This document shows, piece after piece, positions 9,907-21,599 of a stretch of 64,000 nt of DNA. The stretch is from NCBI GenBank assembly GCA_036362985.1, contig JAYGXS010000004.1:22102186-22166185 (forward strand). Direction: 5' to 3'. Both the position numbers and the translations under genes were made by a program. The notes under the pieces are model-generated. The model had not been told where the DNA came from, made no database searches, and worked only from the letters and a program-made list of their open reading frames with translations. Each line of letters opens with the position of its first letter. The stretch's first letter is position 1. The DNA is from Ligula intestinalis. Lineage: Eukaryota; Platyhelminthes; Cestoda; Diphyllobothriidea; Diphyllobothriidae.

Positions 9907-10139
9907 TGTATCATACCTTTGAAGGCAGGTTTTTTTCACTTGAAACAAACTCCTAATCTCGCCCAGTATTGACGAAACAAAAAACCTGAAACAAAACCAA
10001 TACTGGCTGCAACATAAGGAGTTTGTTTTAGGTTTTTTCCGGTCTTCGAGGTGTTGGAAGGCGCCCAAGAGGTGCATTACCAACTCTTTACAATTGCCTG
10101 TAAACTGGCATAATAAACATATTATTATTATTATTATTT
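9907..10139 (+). mobile_element. LINE 3' end with hairpin and (ATT)n tail
   Basis: After the gap comes a 3' UTR-like sequence that can fold: AAACAAACTCCT (9943-9954) pairs with 10017-10028, and CCAGTATTG (9963-9971) pairs with 9998-10006. It ends in AATAAACAT followed by a (ATT)n tail at 10121-10138, typical of CR1/L2-type LINE ends. Confidence 0.55.
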
Positions 10140-10149
10140 TAATAAAAAA

Positions 10150-10262
10150 AATTCAATATGAAGAGTATATGAAGTGGGTATATTAGAGTATTTGGAGATG
10201 GGTCTGGCTGTTGAGAGAAAGGCCGACAACCATATCATCAGCATATTTGATAAACAAACATG
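10150..10262 (-). mobile_element. LINE reverse-transcriptase fragment (KYADDMVVG)
   Basis: The minus strand encodes IKYADDMVVGLSLNSQTHL, an intact RT motif C of CR1/jockey type, and then a stop. Only about 35 codons survive, apparently cut off by the plus-strand LINE that follows. Confidence 0.65.
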
Positions 10263-10289
10263 CGTTTGGAGATCGTAGGTTATTCCTTC

Positions 10290-12578
10290 TTCGCTAAGTT
10301 CTTTACAATTAAGACTAGTCCAACACCCGAAAAACCTCCGATGTGTGATGCAAATCTGACTACAATTGATTTCTTAAGTACAAGTATTCATAAAGAAATA
10401 GCTCATTTCAACAATTCACATTCAGTCGGGACGAATAACATTCCAAACTCATTTATTAAGCAATTAAGAGATTTTCCTCCTTTACTGAGCAAATTATTTA
10501 TAATGTTTCTCAAAAACGGTTTTTTCCTGATTCTTGGAAAACTTCTATTGTAATTCCAGTTTTTAAATCTGGTTCCAGATCTGACATTAAAAATTATCGC
10601 GGTGTTCATAAAAAACCTTCTCAAGCTAAACTGTTTGAAAAATTAATCGCTAATAAAATTACAGATTTTTGCATAAGCAATAAAATATTAAATATATCTC
10701 AGAATGTTTTTTTACCGAGCAGATCTTTGAAACATGTCATATATCTTTTCTTAATTTCCTCACTTCTCTTCGTAACGATCATTTATCTGTGGTGGTCATC
10801 TACTTTTATCTTAGTAAGACATTTAATAAAGTACCTCATAGGAGACTTCTAGCCAAACTAGAGGCTTTAGGATTTTGTAGTCCTCTTATTGACTTTATTA
10901 GATTATATTTTTTTAATCGAAAACAACAGGTCTTAGTGGGGTCCTCATAATCTACCCCTACCGCTATTTTAAGCGGTGTCCTTCAAGGTACCGTTCTGAG
11001 CCCCCTGTTGTTCTTGCTTTATATAAATGATATTTCAACAATAGTTAAACACTCTCAATCGTATATATACGCGGAAGACTTGAAATGTTTATACTTGTTC
11101 TCTATTTCTACGGCTGAGCGATGCTTAGAACGCATTCATTCTGATTCGGACGCTCAATCTGCGTGGAGCTCCACGGGGCCGATGGAGTTCTCGCCTTCTA
11201 AGTGCCAGTTCATGTGTTTTGGGCCTGAAAGGCTGCCACAGCCTATCATTTCTCAAGGTTGCCCCATGACTGAATGTCCTAACATTAAGAACTTAGGTTT
11301 AAGTTACACCAATAAATTAGATCTTTCACCTCACGCTGATAGAATTACAGCAAAAGCTGCTCAGATATGCGGCTTCATCTCTGATAATTTCTACCTTCCC
11401 GAAATAAAGCTAAGAATTTATCGTATGTATGTGCTTCCTATTCTCGAATACTGTTGTCCATTCTTCGGTCGAATGAACGGATCTGGCCGTTCAAAAATTA
11501 AGTGTTCAAAGAAGATTCACTAAAAGGGTCCTCTATCCGGTATTTTCAGATACATCTTACTCAGATAGATGTGAGATAACGAAACTGAAATTTCTTTGGG
11601 TCAGGAGACTGGAAGCAGGGTTTTGTCTCCTGTTTCGCCTTAATAATAATTCAAATCTCCCCAAGATTTCTGCCCTTACTCCCGTTACTCGCCCTTACAA
11701 CCTAAGAAATTCGACGTTGATTATACCTCCTCCTGCTTCTTCCACTTCTAAACGATCTCTATTTTTGCTTCTAGGTATAGCTATCTTTGGAATAATTTGC
11801 CGATTGATATTCGGGCGTTGACTAGTCTATGTGCATTCAAGCGAAGACTGCACATTTATCTTAACACTGAATCTGTTAACCTTTTGTTTTCCTCATCTTT
11901 TCCGGGCAGCTTTCTTCACGATCCCGAGAAAGGACCATCGGGAATTAAGGATCCCTTCTTGAAACTACCTTCCTCTGACTCGTGTCCCCCGGAATTAGGA
12001 CGGCTCTCTTTTCGCTGGTCATCAACCATCATCAGGGCCTTTTATTTGGTCACATCTCAGACATCCCCAACGATGGTCTTGTAGATTTGACGAGCTTTTG
12101 GATATCATATGTCGGTGCCCATCACGATCATAAACTGGTGGGTTCCCCATGTTCTATTATGCCGCACCGGTTTGGGAACCCGAGTGTAGTGCCGGGAACC
12201 CGTCTATACCAGTAATGTTTCGTTAATACCTATTGTTCTGCCCCACGCTCAGCTTCGACTGAGTTTGCTTCCAAGCCCCCCCCCCCCCTTACTAACAGAG
12301 GCAGTGGGTACCAGAATACATAGTCAGAATCTAGATAACGATGTGGCTCATCTGTGTGTGCCCCTGAATTTCACCTTTCGCATGACACTGCAGTATTCAT
12401 TTTTTTTCGAATCTAACAAATTCGCTTCTAAACAGTTATACTCGTCTTATAGATATAGACTACGGATACTGTTTGTTAAACCAATTATTTCTAGTACATC
12501 GTGTTATCGAATTTTCGGTCTATTGATGAGGCTCATTGGGCCTGAAATATACAACTTATTATTATTATCATTATAATC
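10290..12578 (+). mobile_element. CR1/jockey-like LINE, RT and 3' end, degraded
   Basis: Reading through several frameshifts, the plus strand encodes RT motifs in order: NNIPNSFIKQL, SWKTSIVIPVFKSG, NYRGV, FNKVPHRRLLAKLEALGF, SGVLQGTVLSPLLFLLYIND (10972-11031) and YAEDLK in place of YADD. It continues with the thumb/C-terminal region (FSPSKCQFMCFG, ITAKAAQICGFI, LRIYRMYVLPILEYC). The element ends in a TTATTATTATC-type tail near 12551-12578. Stops and frameshifts show it is dead. A related copy lies at 19.68-20.64 kb. Confidence 0.8.
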
Positions 12579-12719
12579 AGTATGGAGGGAAAAAAGATGA
12601 GGGGATAATAGAGATACCTGTAGAACTCTACAGTTGTTTGGAAGGACCATAGATTTTCCCTTCCCGCTCTGAACAAATTGGGTGTGGGAAGTAAAATAAT
12701 GCCCAAGCCAAGAGACGGT

Positions 12720-14437
12720 CTACCCAGGAAAGCCGCATGCAGAGGCTTTATTTACAGAAGATGACGCGGGATCATGTTGAAGACTGAGAAGTAATCGAGA
12801 AAAGCACATGCGTATGCACGGCTTCCCTTATCCAAGTCTCTAAGAGCAGAATGGACTACCAGAGCAAGAGCATCAAGTATACTACGACTAGCCTCATACG
12901 CAAACTGCAAGGGATCAGAGAAATTGGATGAAAACGGCTAAATGATGTTCAAAGCAACTCGTTCTGTAAGTTTTAGGAGTGCAAAACAGCAGGCAATTGG
13001 GTGAAGGGATTTGGAACATGTAGAAGTGGTTTTTTTCGGGATAGGAGTGATTTTGACCGAACGCCAGCCATCAGGAATCTTGGACTCCATGAAAGATAAA
13101 TAAATAAGATGTGCCAAGACAGGAGCTAAGTGAAAATATAAAAATTTAAGGAGAAATGGGGAGATGGCATCTGGTCCGGCAGCTGTTGTACCTTTAACCT
13201 TGTTTAGGTGTTTCATCACTGTTGCCACAGACACTGGAGAAAAATCACTTGGTGGTAAATAAATATCATTTGTCGGGGGGTAGGAATCGGTGAGAGTGTG
13301 GATGAAGTTTGAGTTTTAACAGTCTAGGTCAGCATCAACATGTACCAGTGTGTTGCGTTGACCAGTGAGGTGTTTTAAGACTCTTCTGTATTCCGGAGGA
13401 AGAGAAAGGAGACGAAGATGTCGAAGAAGTGAATAACTGACTTACAAAAAAGGTCATTTAGTCTTGTGATCTCGCGTTTTATGAGGACATTAACATCCTT
13501 CAGTCTTTCGCGTAGACCTAGTTTGGAGAACAGCTCTTTATTTCTTCTCAAAGTTTTTAAGTGGGGAGAAGATATTCGGTCTGCTCTAACCATGACCGTG
13601 TCAAAAGGACAACCACAATTAAAAATTCCGATGAGAAATATTGTAAGATAACTCAAACACGACTCGACATTCGTGTTTTCGAGAAATATGGGAATGCATT
13701 CAGATATACAAGTCTGAAGCAATGAAATATTATGTGGGGACGTGTCACAAATGTGTAGTTTCCTCTCGGGAGTTTCTTATAGCCATTTGTTAGCCTTTGA
13801 ATATATTTTTGGTTGACAGAGTAGTACAGAATGGTCTGAGCCTGCAAACGGAGCTCTATTTTTTACATCAAAGGCTTCGGATAATTGGTCAGGATATGAT
13901 CGAGTGGAGCGTCATCTCGTGTATTGAAGTTAACTAGGTCACCAAAACCTAACAATATGAGGGGAAGAAGATTTTCTCGATTGAAGTGCCCGCATAAAAT
14001 AATAACGTGCTCACAAGACAGTGCGGCAATTTTTAGGAAAGAGAATCGAAAAAATGGGTAAGAGCACCTTGACAGGTTGAAGGTTGTATGTAAATACTAA
14101 CATAAGTGATACCTTTTCTGTTGTGTAAAAATTTAGGCCTACAGCCTACTGCAAGAACGTCTATATGGTCTTCGGAGTAAGAAAAAAGGGACTTACACTT
14201 TGTGCACTATTGCTGGTTTATAAAAAATGCTACTCCACCACCTTTGCTGTTTGATCTGCATTTTTTGTCCGAACGAAAACAGCAATAAGCCGGAGGTGTG
14301 ATAAGCTGAGACTCTATATCCCTTTTGAGCCAGGTCTCTTGAAGACAGATTACACCACACTTACTGTGTTCCTGTTTCCACATAGATGCATCCAATTCGA
14401 GAATTTTATTGAAAATAGACCTGCAATTAGTGGACAT
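12720..14437 (-). mobile_element. Jockey/CR1-like LINE, endonuclease and RT, degraded
   Basis: On the minus strand, 14437-14207 encodes an APE-type endonuclease segment (MSTNCRSIFNK, CLQETWLK, GGGVAFFIN). 13722-13375 is the linker between endonuclease and RT. 13234-12938 encodes the start of the RT (KGTTAAGPDAISPFLLKFL, IPDGWRSVKITPIPKK). 12930-12780 continues with FAYEASRSILDALALVVHSA and ACAFLDYFSVFNMIPRHLL. The element is cut before motif B. Frameshifts separate the segments. Confidence 0.75.
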
Positions 14438-14875
14438 TTAACCTGGAAAAGACATTGAGGCTAATGGTTGACGCTTCATGGCTCCTTTCCAACCGCATCG
14501 GTGCTTACGTGATTGCATTGCACTCCATTGGATAGCATGTGATTTTGATGTACTGCAGGTGCGGCATATTGGACGTAAATTACAAGAATGTTCGTTGTGA
14601 GTTTCCATCGGTAAATATTTGTCCTTTGTGCATTCAAAAAGGTACGAGTGTACAACAGAGGTGACCTCATGACCAGAAATGCAGAAAAACAAAGAAAAGA
14701 AATATACAGTCTGGTATACAATAAAAAATTCCCACGTGAACGGAGAGCAAAAAAACCGGCAGCTCAAATTCCCAGCTTAGTAGTTCTCTTGCGCATATGA
14801 GAATAGGCGATATTAATATATGTGGTTTCCAATTCAACTTGTGCGCAGTCAGCTACAGTAGAGATACCGCCCCTT

Positions 14876-14896
14876 CAGCAGCAGCAGCAGCAGCAG
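14876..14896. repeat. (CAG)7 microsatellite
   Basis: Seven perfect CAG units. Two short frames pass through it, but neither has other coding support, so I treat it as a plain microsatellite. Confidence 0.95.
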
Positions 14897-16470
14897 CTAA
14901 GAACAGATATTCAATACACGTGTGTGTGCGAGTGTCTTGTGAGGCAGTATTCTATCGTAACGGGTACGTTAATTTCCAATGAAAACAACCATTATTATGC
15001 TACGGTACTATTAAACAAAAAGTGAAGAATAAATAATATACATGCCTCTACAGTGGATACTCGCAGTCAATAATAAAGGAGTCGGCCTTATTTCGCCTGA
15101 GTCTAGACAAAGAAAAAACGCATGTCCAATTACCTCATATGTCAGGTCTGGGGATGCGTATGTGAGGGAAACAGTGTGGTTGCGGCTTTTATGTGACTTT
15201 GGAGCCAGTGTATGTGGTGTCCGATTGGCGAGTTTCATTGCCCAAGGTTGTGTTGCGTATAGAGGTCTATGCTATTTTAGCCAAGAGGTTGTGGGTTCAA
15301 GCAACTCTTTGGATGCGCCTGTGTGCGCGAGTAGAAATTGGTTAACGGTTCTCACGTTAGCAAATCGCAAACAGCTGTCTGTGCTGTGCCGCTTGACGTT
15401 TAGACCGGAGACATCGAACAGGGGAGGCGGACACTATTGTTTCCGCGAAATCGGTCACGGTCCTTCAGCTCAGCTACTCAAAACGGCTGCGTCTTGAGAC
15501 AGTCGTCAGTGAACTGGGGAACAATACTGCTGGGAGGAGGGAACAACTACATATAACTCAGACAGCATTTCACCGGAGATGGACACGGAGAATTTCAAAA
15601 ATCGTTTCACCGAAACTAAGAAGAGCGCTGACAGGATATATTATGCAAACTCTAATCCGTTTCCGTTTAACTGCATCTGCTACTCCTCACCATTTTTTTC
15701 TTACTGGCGAGGAAAGACTACTAATTTTCCATATTCCTAGCAACTGGTTCATGGTCCGTTCAGACGGTGTTTTGTTTTCCATTTTAAGTATAAAAGCTTC
15801 AACATACTGCACCGCAACTATAGGTAACCATTAGGAGATCAACGTGCAACCCCAACGAATAAATTGCCCATGTTCAAACACAAAGTAGTTTAGTTCAATA
15901 TATTTGATTGAAACAGGTTTACGTCATTCAAATCTATAAGTGTCTTATGCACATCAGAACAATAAGCAACCAAGAATTTAAATTCTAGTGTTAAGTGAAA
16001 AAAGAAAAACTTCACAAAATCTTTATACATTAGACGTTGCGGACTTATACTCAAACCTGTCACGAAAGACAGCTTAGAAAAAAGAGTTCTAACTGGAATC
16101 GCCTTTTTCAATTGAGATGCCTGCTGTAAGCGGTGCCATACGTCTTCCATGTAGGGTCTTCTATTTTTTGTTTGTTTTGTTTGTTTGTTTGTTTTCACTG
16201 ATGGTTAAGTATTATCCATCTTGTATTTGTGCTGATGCTCTCATGTATCAATTATCTCTCTAACTCGACATTATGACGATGCGTAGGACAAGTCGATGCA
16301 AAAAAATGTACTTCCGACCTACATTGATTTCTAGAAGTTATTAAACAGGGTATCCACTAACGTCTCCTACATAAGGTGTGAGTCATGGACATAAGAGGAA
16401 AGCTTCTAACGTGGAGTGAGGATTTATCCGTAGGTCATTTTTAAGTTGTTTGTGTAGAATGACATTGACT
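14897..16470. other. No gene recognised
   Basis: The longest frame (15042-15497, plus, 151 codons) has no motif, no splice boundary and an overlapping antisense frame. A (GTTT)n-like run sits near 16165-16190. Nothing else is supportable. Confidence 0.4.
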
Positions 16471-16479
16471 CAGACATAT

Positions 16480-17740
16480 AGTCATAGAGAGTGGAGTCCC
16501 ATCGAGTTCAGTGATAGGAACGACTCTTTTTTCGATTGTTCGTTAATGATTGCAAACAAGAATTGGACTGTGAATTATATAAAATATGGAAGACCATCAA
16601 TAATGTGGCTGTGAAGCAGACTTTCAGGCAAATCCTCGTCGATCAAATGAATGTTCTCGCAGATAGCTCGTGTCCTTTGGAGCTGGACTCAAACTGTCTG
16701 GTATAAGCACGTGGTTCACAACGCCTTCGTTGACATTCAAAAGAATTTCGATATTGTGTCATAAAGACTACTGCAAAATCCAGAGCAACTGGGAATCAGA
16801 GGTTACTCCCTCAAAAGGATCGACAACTTTCTATTTGGTCGGAATCAGGTTCTGTGCATCGGGCAAGGGAAGCCAAATTCTGCTGCGGTCGAGCGTAAGA
16901 TTCATCCGTGTTCGATTCTATTGTTCATCCTGTTCCATATGTATGTGGACGATTCCGTGCGAGATTTGGTTTGTAACAGAAATATGTTTGTCTATGACGT
17001 GAAAGTCTTGAGTGTAACCCTAGAGCCTACTGAAAAAATAGACAGCAGATCAAATTAAACAGACTGGAAGAGTAATCGAACCTTTGGCTTCTGTTGTCCA
17101 ATATCGATAAGTGAACAACTCTTCGCATGGTCAATCTAGCCAGATCCAAAAACCGTGAAAGCTACTTTTTCAGCTACGTTTGCAGGTCTACAAGACGTGA
17201 AAACACAAAGGAACTTCGGTGTGCTGACGACGGATTCCTTAAAGCCATTCTCACATTGCACGAGAGTAGCGAACAGCTCAAAGCCAGCAGACGAGCTTTT
17301 TGGATTTCGACAAAGATTGTTGTCCCAAGGTTTTGGGACAGTCATGAAGCCGCATTTGGAGCATGCTATACAAGCCCGGAGACTCCGGGCAGTCCAAGCT
17401 CAGACTACTCTCGAAAGCGTTCAAAAGGGAGCCACCAAAACTGTAAAGAGTCAAAGCTCCCTGCTATATCCAACCCGCTTCAAAAGATTTATCTGTTCCC
17501 TTTGAGTTATAGGCAATTTCACGGGGATATCCAACAGGCGTTTCACATTGCCGGGGGAAAGGATTGTTGTGTGACTTTTAGGGACTCGTTGAATTTACTA
17601 CTAAGATCAATTTTCGACGTAACACATTTAAACGGCGCGTTCAGCAGGCAACACTAGGTGTGCACAAGTTATTTTTGGCTATCAGAGTATTGAATCTTTG
17701 GAATTGCCAATGCAAGTGAACGTGCGAGTCCCAGGAATTA
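16480..17740 (+). mobile_element. CR1-like LINE RT fossil, scrambled
   Basis: Three pieces of an RT can be read. 16540-16690 resembles the region after motif C (LFVNDCKQEL, KIWKTINN, LADSSCPLEL). 16700-16960 resembles the motif A-B region (AFVDIQKNFDIVSHKD), which should come before it, so the order is rearranged. 17155-17505, continuing in another frame to 17740, is the C-terminal region (FGVLTTDSLKPFSHC, MKPHLEHAIQARR, then FPLSYRQFHGDI). This fits the CR1 thumb pattern LGVL..DSLKP, PHLEYA.Q.W and SLSYRQLRGD. The open frame 17127-17657 is a side effect and not a host gene. Confidence 0.65.
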
Positions 17741-17750
17741 ATTGATTAGA

Positions 17751-17910
17751 AGATGACTCGATCGCTGGAACAATATTTTTTGCCTGATGGTTCGAGATCT
17801 GGCGCAGATTTGCCACCGGAGACATCGTCATAGAGCAGTAGCGGATACTGCTATTACGGGTCGCGAAACGTCAGGCGAATAAAAATATTGTCCCAGCGAT
17901 CGAGTCGTCT
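17751..17910. repeat. Inverted pair of Penelope terminal repeats
   Basis: Arms 17751-17780 and 17881-17910 are 30-nt reverse complements with two mismatches, built on the GCGATCGCTGGAAC-type signature. The same signature marks Penelope terminal repeats at 58.92, 61.67 and 62.28 kb. Inside the right arm is CGAAACGTCAGGCG, the GAAA-GUC part of a hammerhead core. Inside the left half is a decayed version on the other strand. A 7-bp hairpin (AGCAGTA/TACTGCT) lies between them. Confidence 0.65.
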
Positions 17911-18182
17911 TTTTATTAATCCTTGGAATGCCATCCCAACAGAGGTTTTGATGTTATCCTCCCTGGAATGCTTTTAGCAAACTTTGATAAATGTATGTTC
18001 AAAAATATCTCGGAGCCATAAGAGATTGATTTTACCCTTGAAGCTCTTGTCCAAAATTTTTTATTTTATAATCTCGTTCGATAGTTTTTCTGTACAATGC
18101 GCTCAGTTATACATCGTAAATATAGTAATCAAAGACTAATGCACAGTCCATCACTAAACTAGGCTCAACACCAACAAAACCT

Positions 18183-18600
18183 TTAGTTTTTGTCATAGGA
18201 GTATTCCGGCTCAGACAAGGCACCAGGATATAGCTATTTCGGGCTATCGGCTCTCATCAGCCACGGCTAGCCAACTCTAGTGTAGCAGCTGAAATTGCCG
18301 CCGTACCCGAGTTTTGAACTCGCGCCTCGCCGGTCAGGGACAGACGTCCTAACCATTGAGCCATCGAGGTCGATGTCTAGCCGGTTTTAGATCGAGAGTA
18401 AATATTATTTGTTTATGCACCGATCTTTTCCTCAGGATGCGCCCATCCTGGAATAATGCTTTTGTGAGTCGGACCAACCAACTGTGTTCCGCAAACCTAC
18501 TGATAATTGAGGTGTTACCAGCCAACTGTCAGTAACACATATTTTTTATGTTTTTGTCATAGTAGTATTACGGCTCAGACAACGCACCATGATATAGCTA
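18183..18600 (-). mobile_element. tRNA-derived SINE, minus-strand unit plus partial unit
   Basis: The minus strand carries a tRNA-like promoter: the A-box region reads TGGCTCAATGGTTAGG (about 18350-18365) and the B-box region GCGAGTTCAAAACTC (about 18310-18325). It is preceded by a conserved head (GCGGAACACAGTTGG, then GATGGGCGCATCCTGAGG) and followed by a conserved tail (GCCTTGTCTGAGCCGG...). A second tail fragment (18553-18600) follows in the same orientation. The tRNA-like part does not fold into a convincing tRNA, so it is a SINE and not a tRNA gene. Confidence 0.65.
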
Positions 18601-18605
18601 GTTGG

Positions 18606-19105
18606 CTAGTTAGCTAGTAATATATTAATTATCAGTAGCTTTGTGGAACACAGTTGGTTGATTCGACTTGCAAAAGCATTATCCCAGGATGGTCGCATCC
18701 TAAGGAAAAGATCGGTGCACAAACAAATAATATTAACTCCCAATCTAAAACCGGCTAGACATCGACATCGATGGCTCAATGGTAAGGACGTCTGCCCCTG
18801 ACCGGCGAGGCGCGAGTTCAAAACTCGGGTGCGGCGGCAATTTCAGCTGCTACACTAGAGTTGGCTACCCGTGGCTGATGAAGGCCGATAGCCCGAAATA
18901 GCTATATCACGGTGCCTTGTCTGAGCCGGAATACTCCTACGACAAAAGCGTTAAAAAGATGTGTTACTGGCAGTTGGTTAGTATCATATCAATTATCAGT
19001 AGCTTTGCGGAACACAGTTGGCTGATCCGACTTGCAAAAGCATTATCCCAGGATGGGCGCATCCTGAGGAAAAGATCGGTGCACAAACAAATAATAAAAA
19101 CTTAA
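18606..19105 (+). mobile_element. tRNA-derived SINE, plus-strand unit plus partial unit
   Basis: Same unit as at 18183-18600 but on the plus strand: head from about 18625, A box about 18769-18784, B box about 18808-18824, tail to about 18952. It is followed by a second head copy (18961-19105). Sequence similarity to the minus unit is high by eye. Together the copies form a large inverted repeat with its centre near 18600. Confidence 0.65.
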
Positions 19106-19679
19106 TACTTTTATGAAGCCCAATCTTGGCTATGCGCTTCAAGCCTGGCGACCATGTATAAAGTCAGGTTATAACCTATTAAGATGGGTGCAGCAGCATG
19201 CCACATAGTTAGGTAGAGGCCGAGGATCACTGCTTTACTATATTTGTCTTAATAGCCCCAAGCTTATCACGACCTTCTCATATCATGCGTAGCCTGGACT
19301 AAGCCCTCCTGTGTGGTGATATTTTGAAACCCGTCATTACAATTTTTTCCCACGCATCTCCTTTCAGCCTGCGTTTGCTCCAAGAAAAATAGGATGTGTG
19401 GAAGAAAATGTTCTCTAAATTGGTTTGGGAACCGTGGAATAAGCTACCCGGGGCGATCTTAATGGCCCATTCCATGGATAAATTAAACTACCGACTTTCT
19501 ATCCATATGCTGCAGCAAATCTTGGACTGTGTGATTACTTCACCCTAAAACACCTTCAAATAGTGTGAATTAGCCTGTAATTTCTTCGCATTGCTTCTGA
19601 TATATGTGATTTTTATGTGAAAGTAAGGCGCTCAGAGAAATCGGCCTATTTTTCCGAAATACACTAACTGACTGAAGCC
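19106..19679. other. No feature recognised
   Basis: Non-coding sequence between the SINE cluster and the next LINE fragment. No motif, repeat or splice structure that I can support. Confidence 0.35.
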
Positions 19680-20640
19680 CGTTCAGACTTGCTCGCATTC
19701 TTTGTATGGAGCTTGACGTTAGAAGTGAGTGCTTGGCTTCCAAGTGTAGGTTTATGTGTTCCGGACCTGGAAGGCTAACGCGACCACTCTTCTTAAGGCA
19801 GTTGAATGATTGAGCGTACCGCCATCAAGAACTTAGCTTTAAGATACACCAATAGATTATATCCACTGCCTTGCGCCGATGGAATTACAGCCAAAGCTGC
19901 TCAGATTTGTGGTTTTATTGCTTATAAGTTTTATCTTCCTGAAATTAAATTTAGGCACTCTCTTATATCTGCCTTTCCCACACTCAAATAAAGTTACCCA
20001 TTATTCCGGTTAATGAACTAGTCCAGTTTTTTAACAATTGAGAAAACCCGAGGATATTTTACAAGAAAAATCTCATGCATGACAATTAAAGTGATTTGCG
20101 TTCAGTGACTGGAAGCAAAATTCTGTCTCCTTTTCCGTATTACTCACGACTAAAATCTTCCCCAGGTTCCAGCCCGTACCTGGGTTTGTCGTTCTTCCAA
20201 CGTACGCAGTTCGTGTCGATTCCACATTATCCCGTATCTTTCACTTCTAAACGGTCTCTAATCCTTGCTTCCAGGTATACTTTTCTTTGGAATAATCTCC
20301 GTATTCATCTAACGCTTTCAACTACTTCAACTTCTCAAGTTAAGACTGCGCATTTATCGTAACCTTGATTCTATTAACCTTTTATTTTCTTCACCTTTCC
20401 CGAGCACCTTTTTTCCATGACTCCCATATGGATCACCAGGAATTAAGAAGGTTTTCTTCACATTATACTTTCTTGCCTCGTGTCCACGATGATCCACAAT
20501 ATCTCCACAACCTATCCTTCGTTCAAATTATTGGAGTCGGGTTCATGTTTACAGTCAAAATCTCTCCCGCTTTGGTTGTTGCTCACCATCATCGGAATTC
20601 CATTCTGGCTCCTAAGACATCGATGTCTAGCATCCAGTGA
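19680..20640 (+). mobile_element. LINE C-terminal fragment, related to 10.3-12.6 kb copy
   Basis: The frame 19806-19991 reads IKNLALRYTNRL, GITAKAAQICGFIA and YLPEIK. It is collinear with the same region of the LINE at 11.28-11.42 kb, where the motifs are IKNLGLSYTNKL and ITAKAAQICGFIS. Downstream frames keep further similarity (NLLFSSPFP against NLLFSSSFP). Stops interrupt it and no tail is obvious. Confidence 0.65.
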
Positions 20641-20699
20641 CACTTTCCTGCGAGGTACTATAGGAGTTAAGGTGAGGACGGTTAAACCTAAGAGCTACA

Positions 20700-21580
20700 A
20701 TCTTCGAGGCCCAGCTCCTTAGGATATGGGAGAAGTCTTGGGAAGGCAGAGTAGACGGAACAGTGTGTTGTTTACAAAAGGGATAATGCGAACGTTGCCA
20801 GAAAGTCTTGCAGGGCGTACCACCGCGAGGCCCGTAGGACAGGGCGGCGTCATCAGCCGCTGAGACCAGCGAGGCCGGAATTCTAAGTGTCCTCTCACTG
20901 CAGTCCTCGTGGGCATCAAGCCAGAAGACAGAGACAGAGCGCGTTCAATGGCAAGGTTGGCCTGTGATTGGTTGCATTAGCAAGGCAATAGTAGGTGTGT
21001 TCATAAGTGGCTCAGACCATTGAGCGAGAACGAACAGGGGGTGCCGAGACTTGGCACCTGGCCGTAGGCAGCATTGGCGCGCAGGGCAAAGGCGTTATCC
21101 GTCAGATATTGGATTCCAAGTGGCTGCTAGGGCCACTACAGTACCACGCGCACTAGCGACGCCAAACGCACTGTATTGAAGTTTCATTCCCATATTCTTA
21201 ACTGTCATTATAGTATATACCTATTTTACGCCTCAAGATATTTTCGCGAATCAGTTTTTCGCCTGAAGTCTTTTTGAAAGTGGGGCTCACTGAACTCTGT
21301 CCTCAATGTTATCGTATGAGTTTTGCACTGCTTCCTGGTTTTTCATTATTACCTAAAGATTGCTAACTGGCATTCTAAAAGAATGAATAGCCAGTGGAAG
21401 CGAAATACCCTGCCACCTATATTGCTCCATTCTGCTGTACATCAAGCCGCTCACTTCACACGCCAATGTGCAAACTGTCATTTTTTTTACCTCAGTACTA
21501 CGTTTATTTTGATAATGTCCAGTAGGCGTTAAACTTTAAACATCTATTTATTATTGATATATTTATCGTCTCTGATCTAG
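20700..21580. other. No gene recognised; GC-richer segment 20.72-21.18 kb
   Basis: The segment 20720-21180 is visibly GC-richer than its surroundings and has no open frame of substance. It could be an old repeat or LTR-like sequence, but I see no ends or coding motifs. Confidence 0.3.
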
Positions 21581-21599
21581 TCGGCCTCAATTTATTACT

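Noticed and set aside
15042..15497. 151-codon plus-strand open frame
   Set aside because: No motif, no splice boundaries, Cys/Ser/Arg-rich composition like translated non-coding DNA, and an overlapping antisense frame of similar quality.
17127..17657. 176-codon frame as a host gene
   Set aside because: Its second half, and the alternative frame 17155-17505, match the C-terminal region of a CR1-like LINE through a frameshift.
18300..18370. tRNA gene on the minus strand
   Set aside because: A- and B-box-like sequences are present, but the acceptor and anticodon stems do not pair convincingly and the unit recurs with the same flanks, so it is a SINE.
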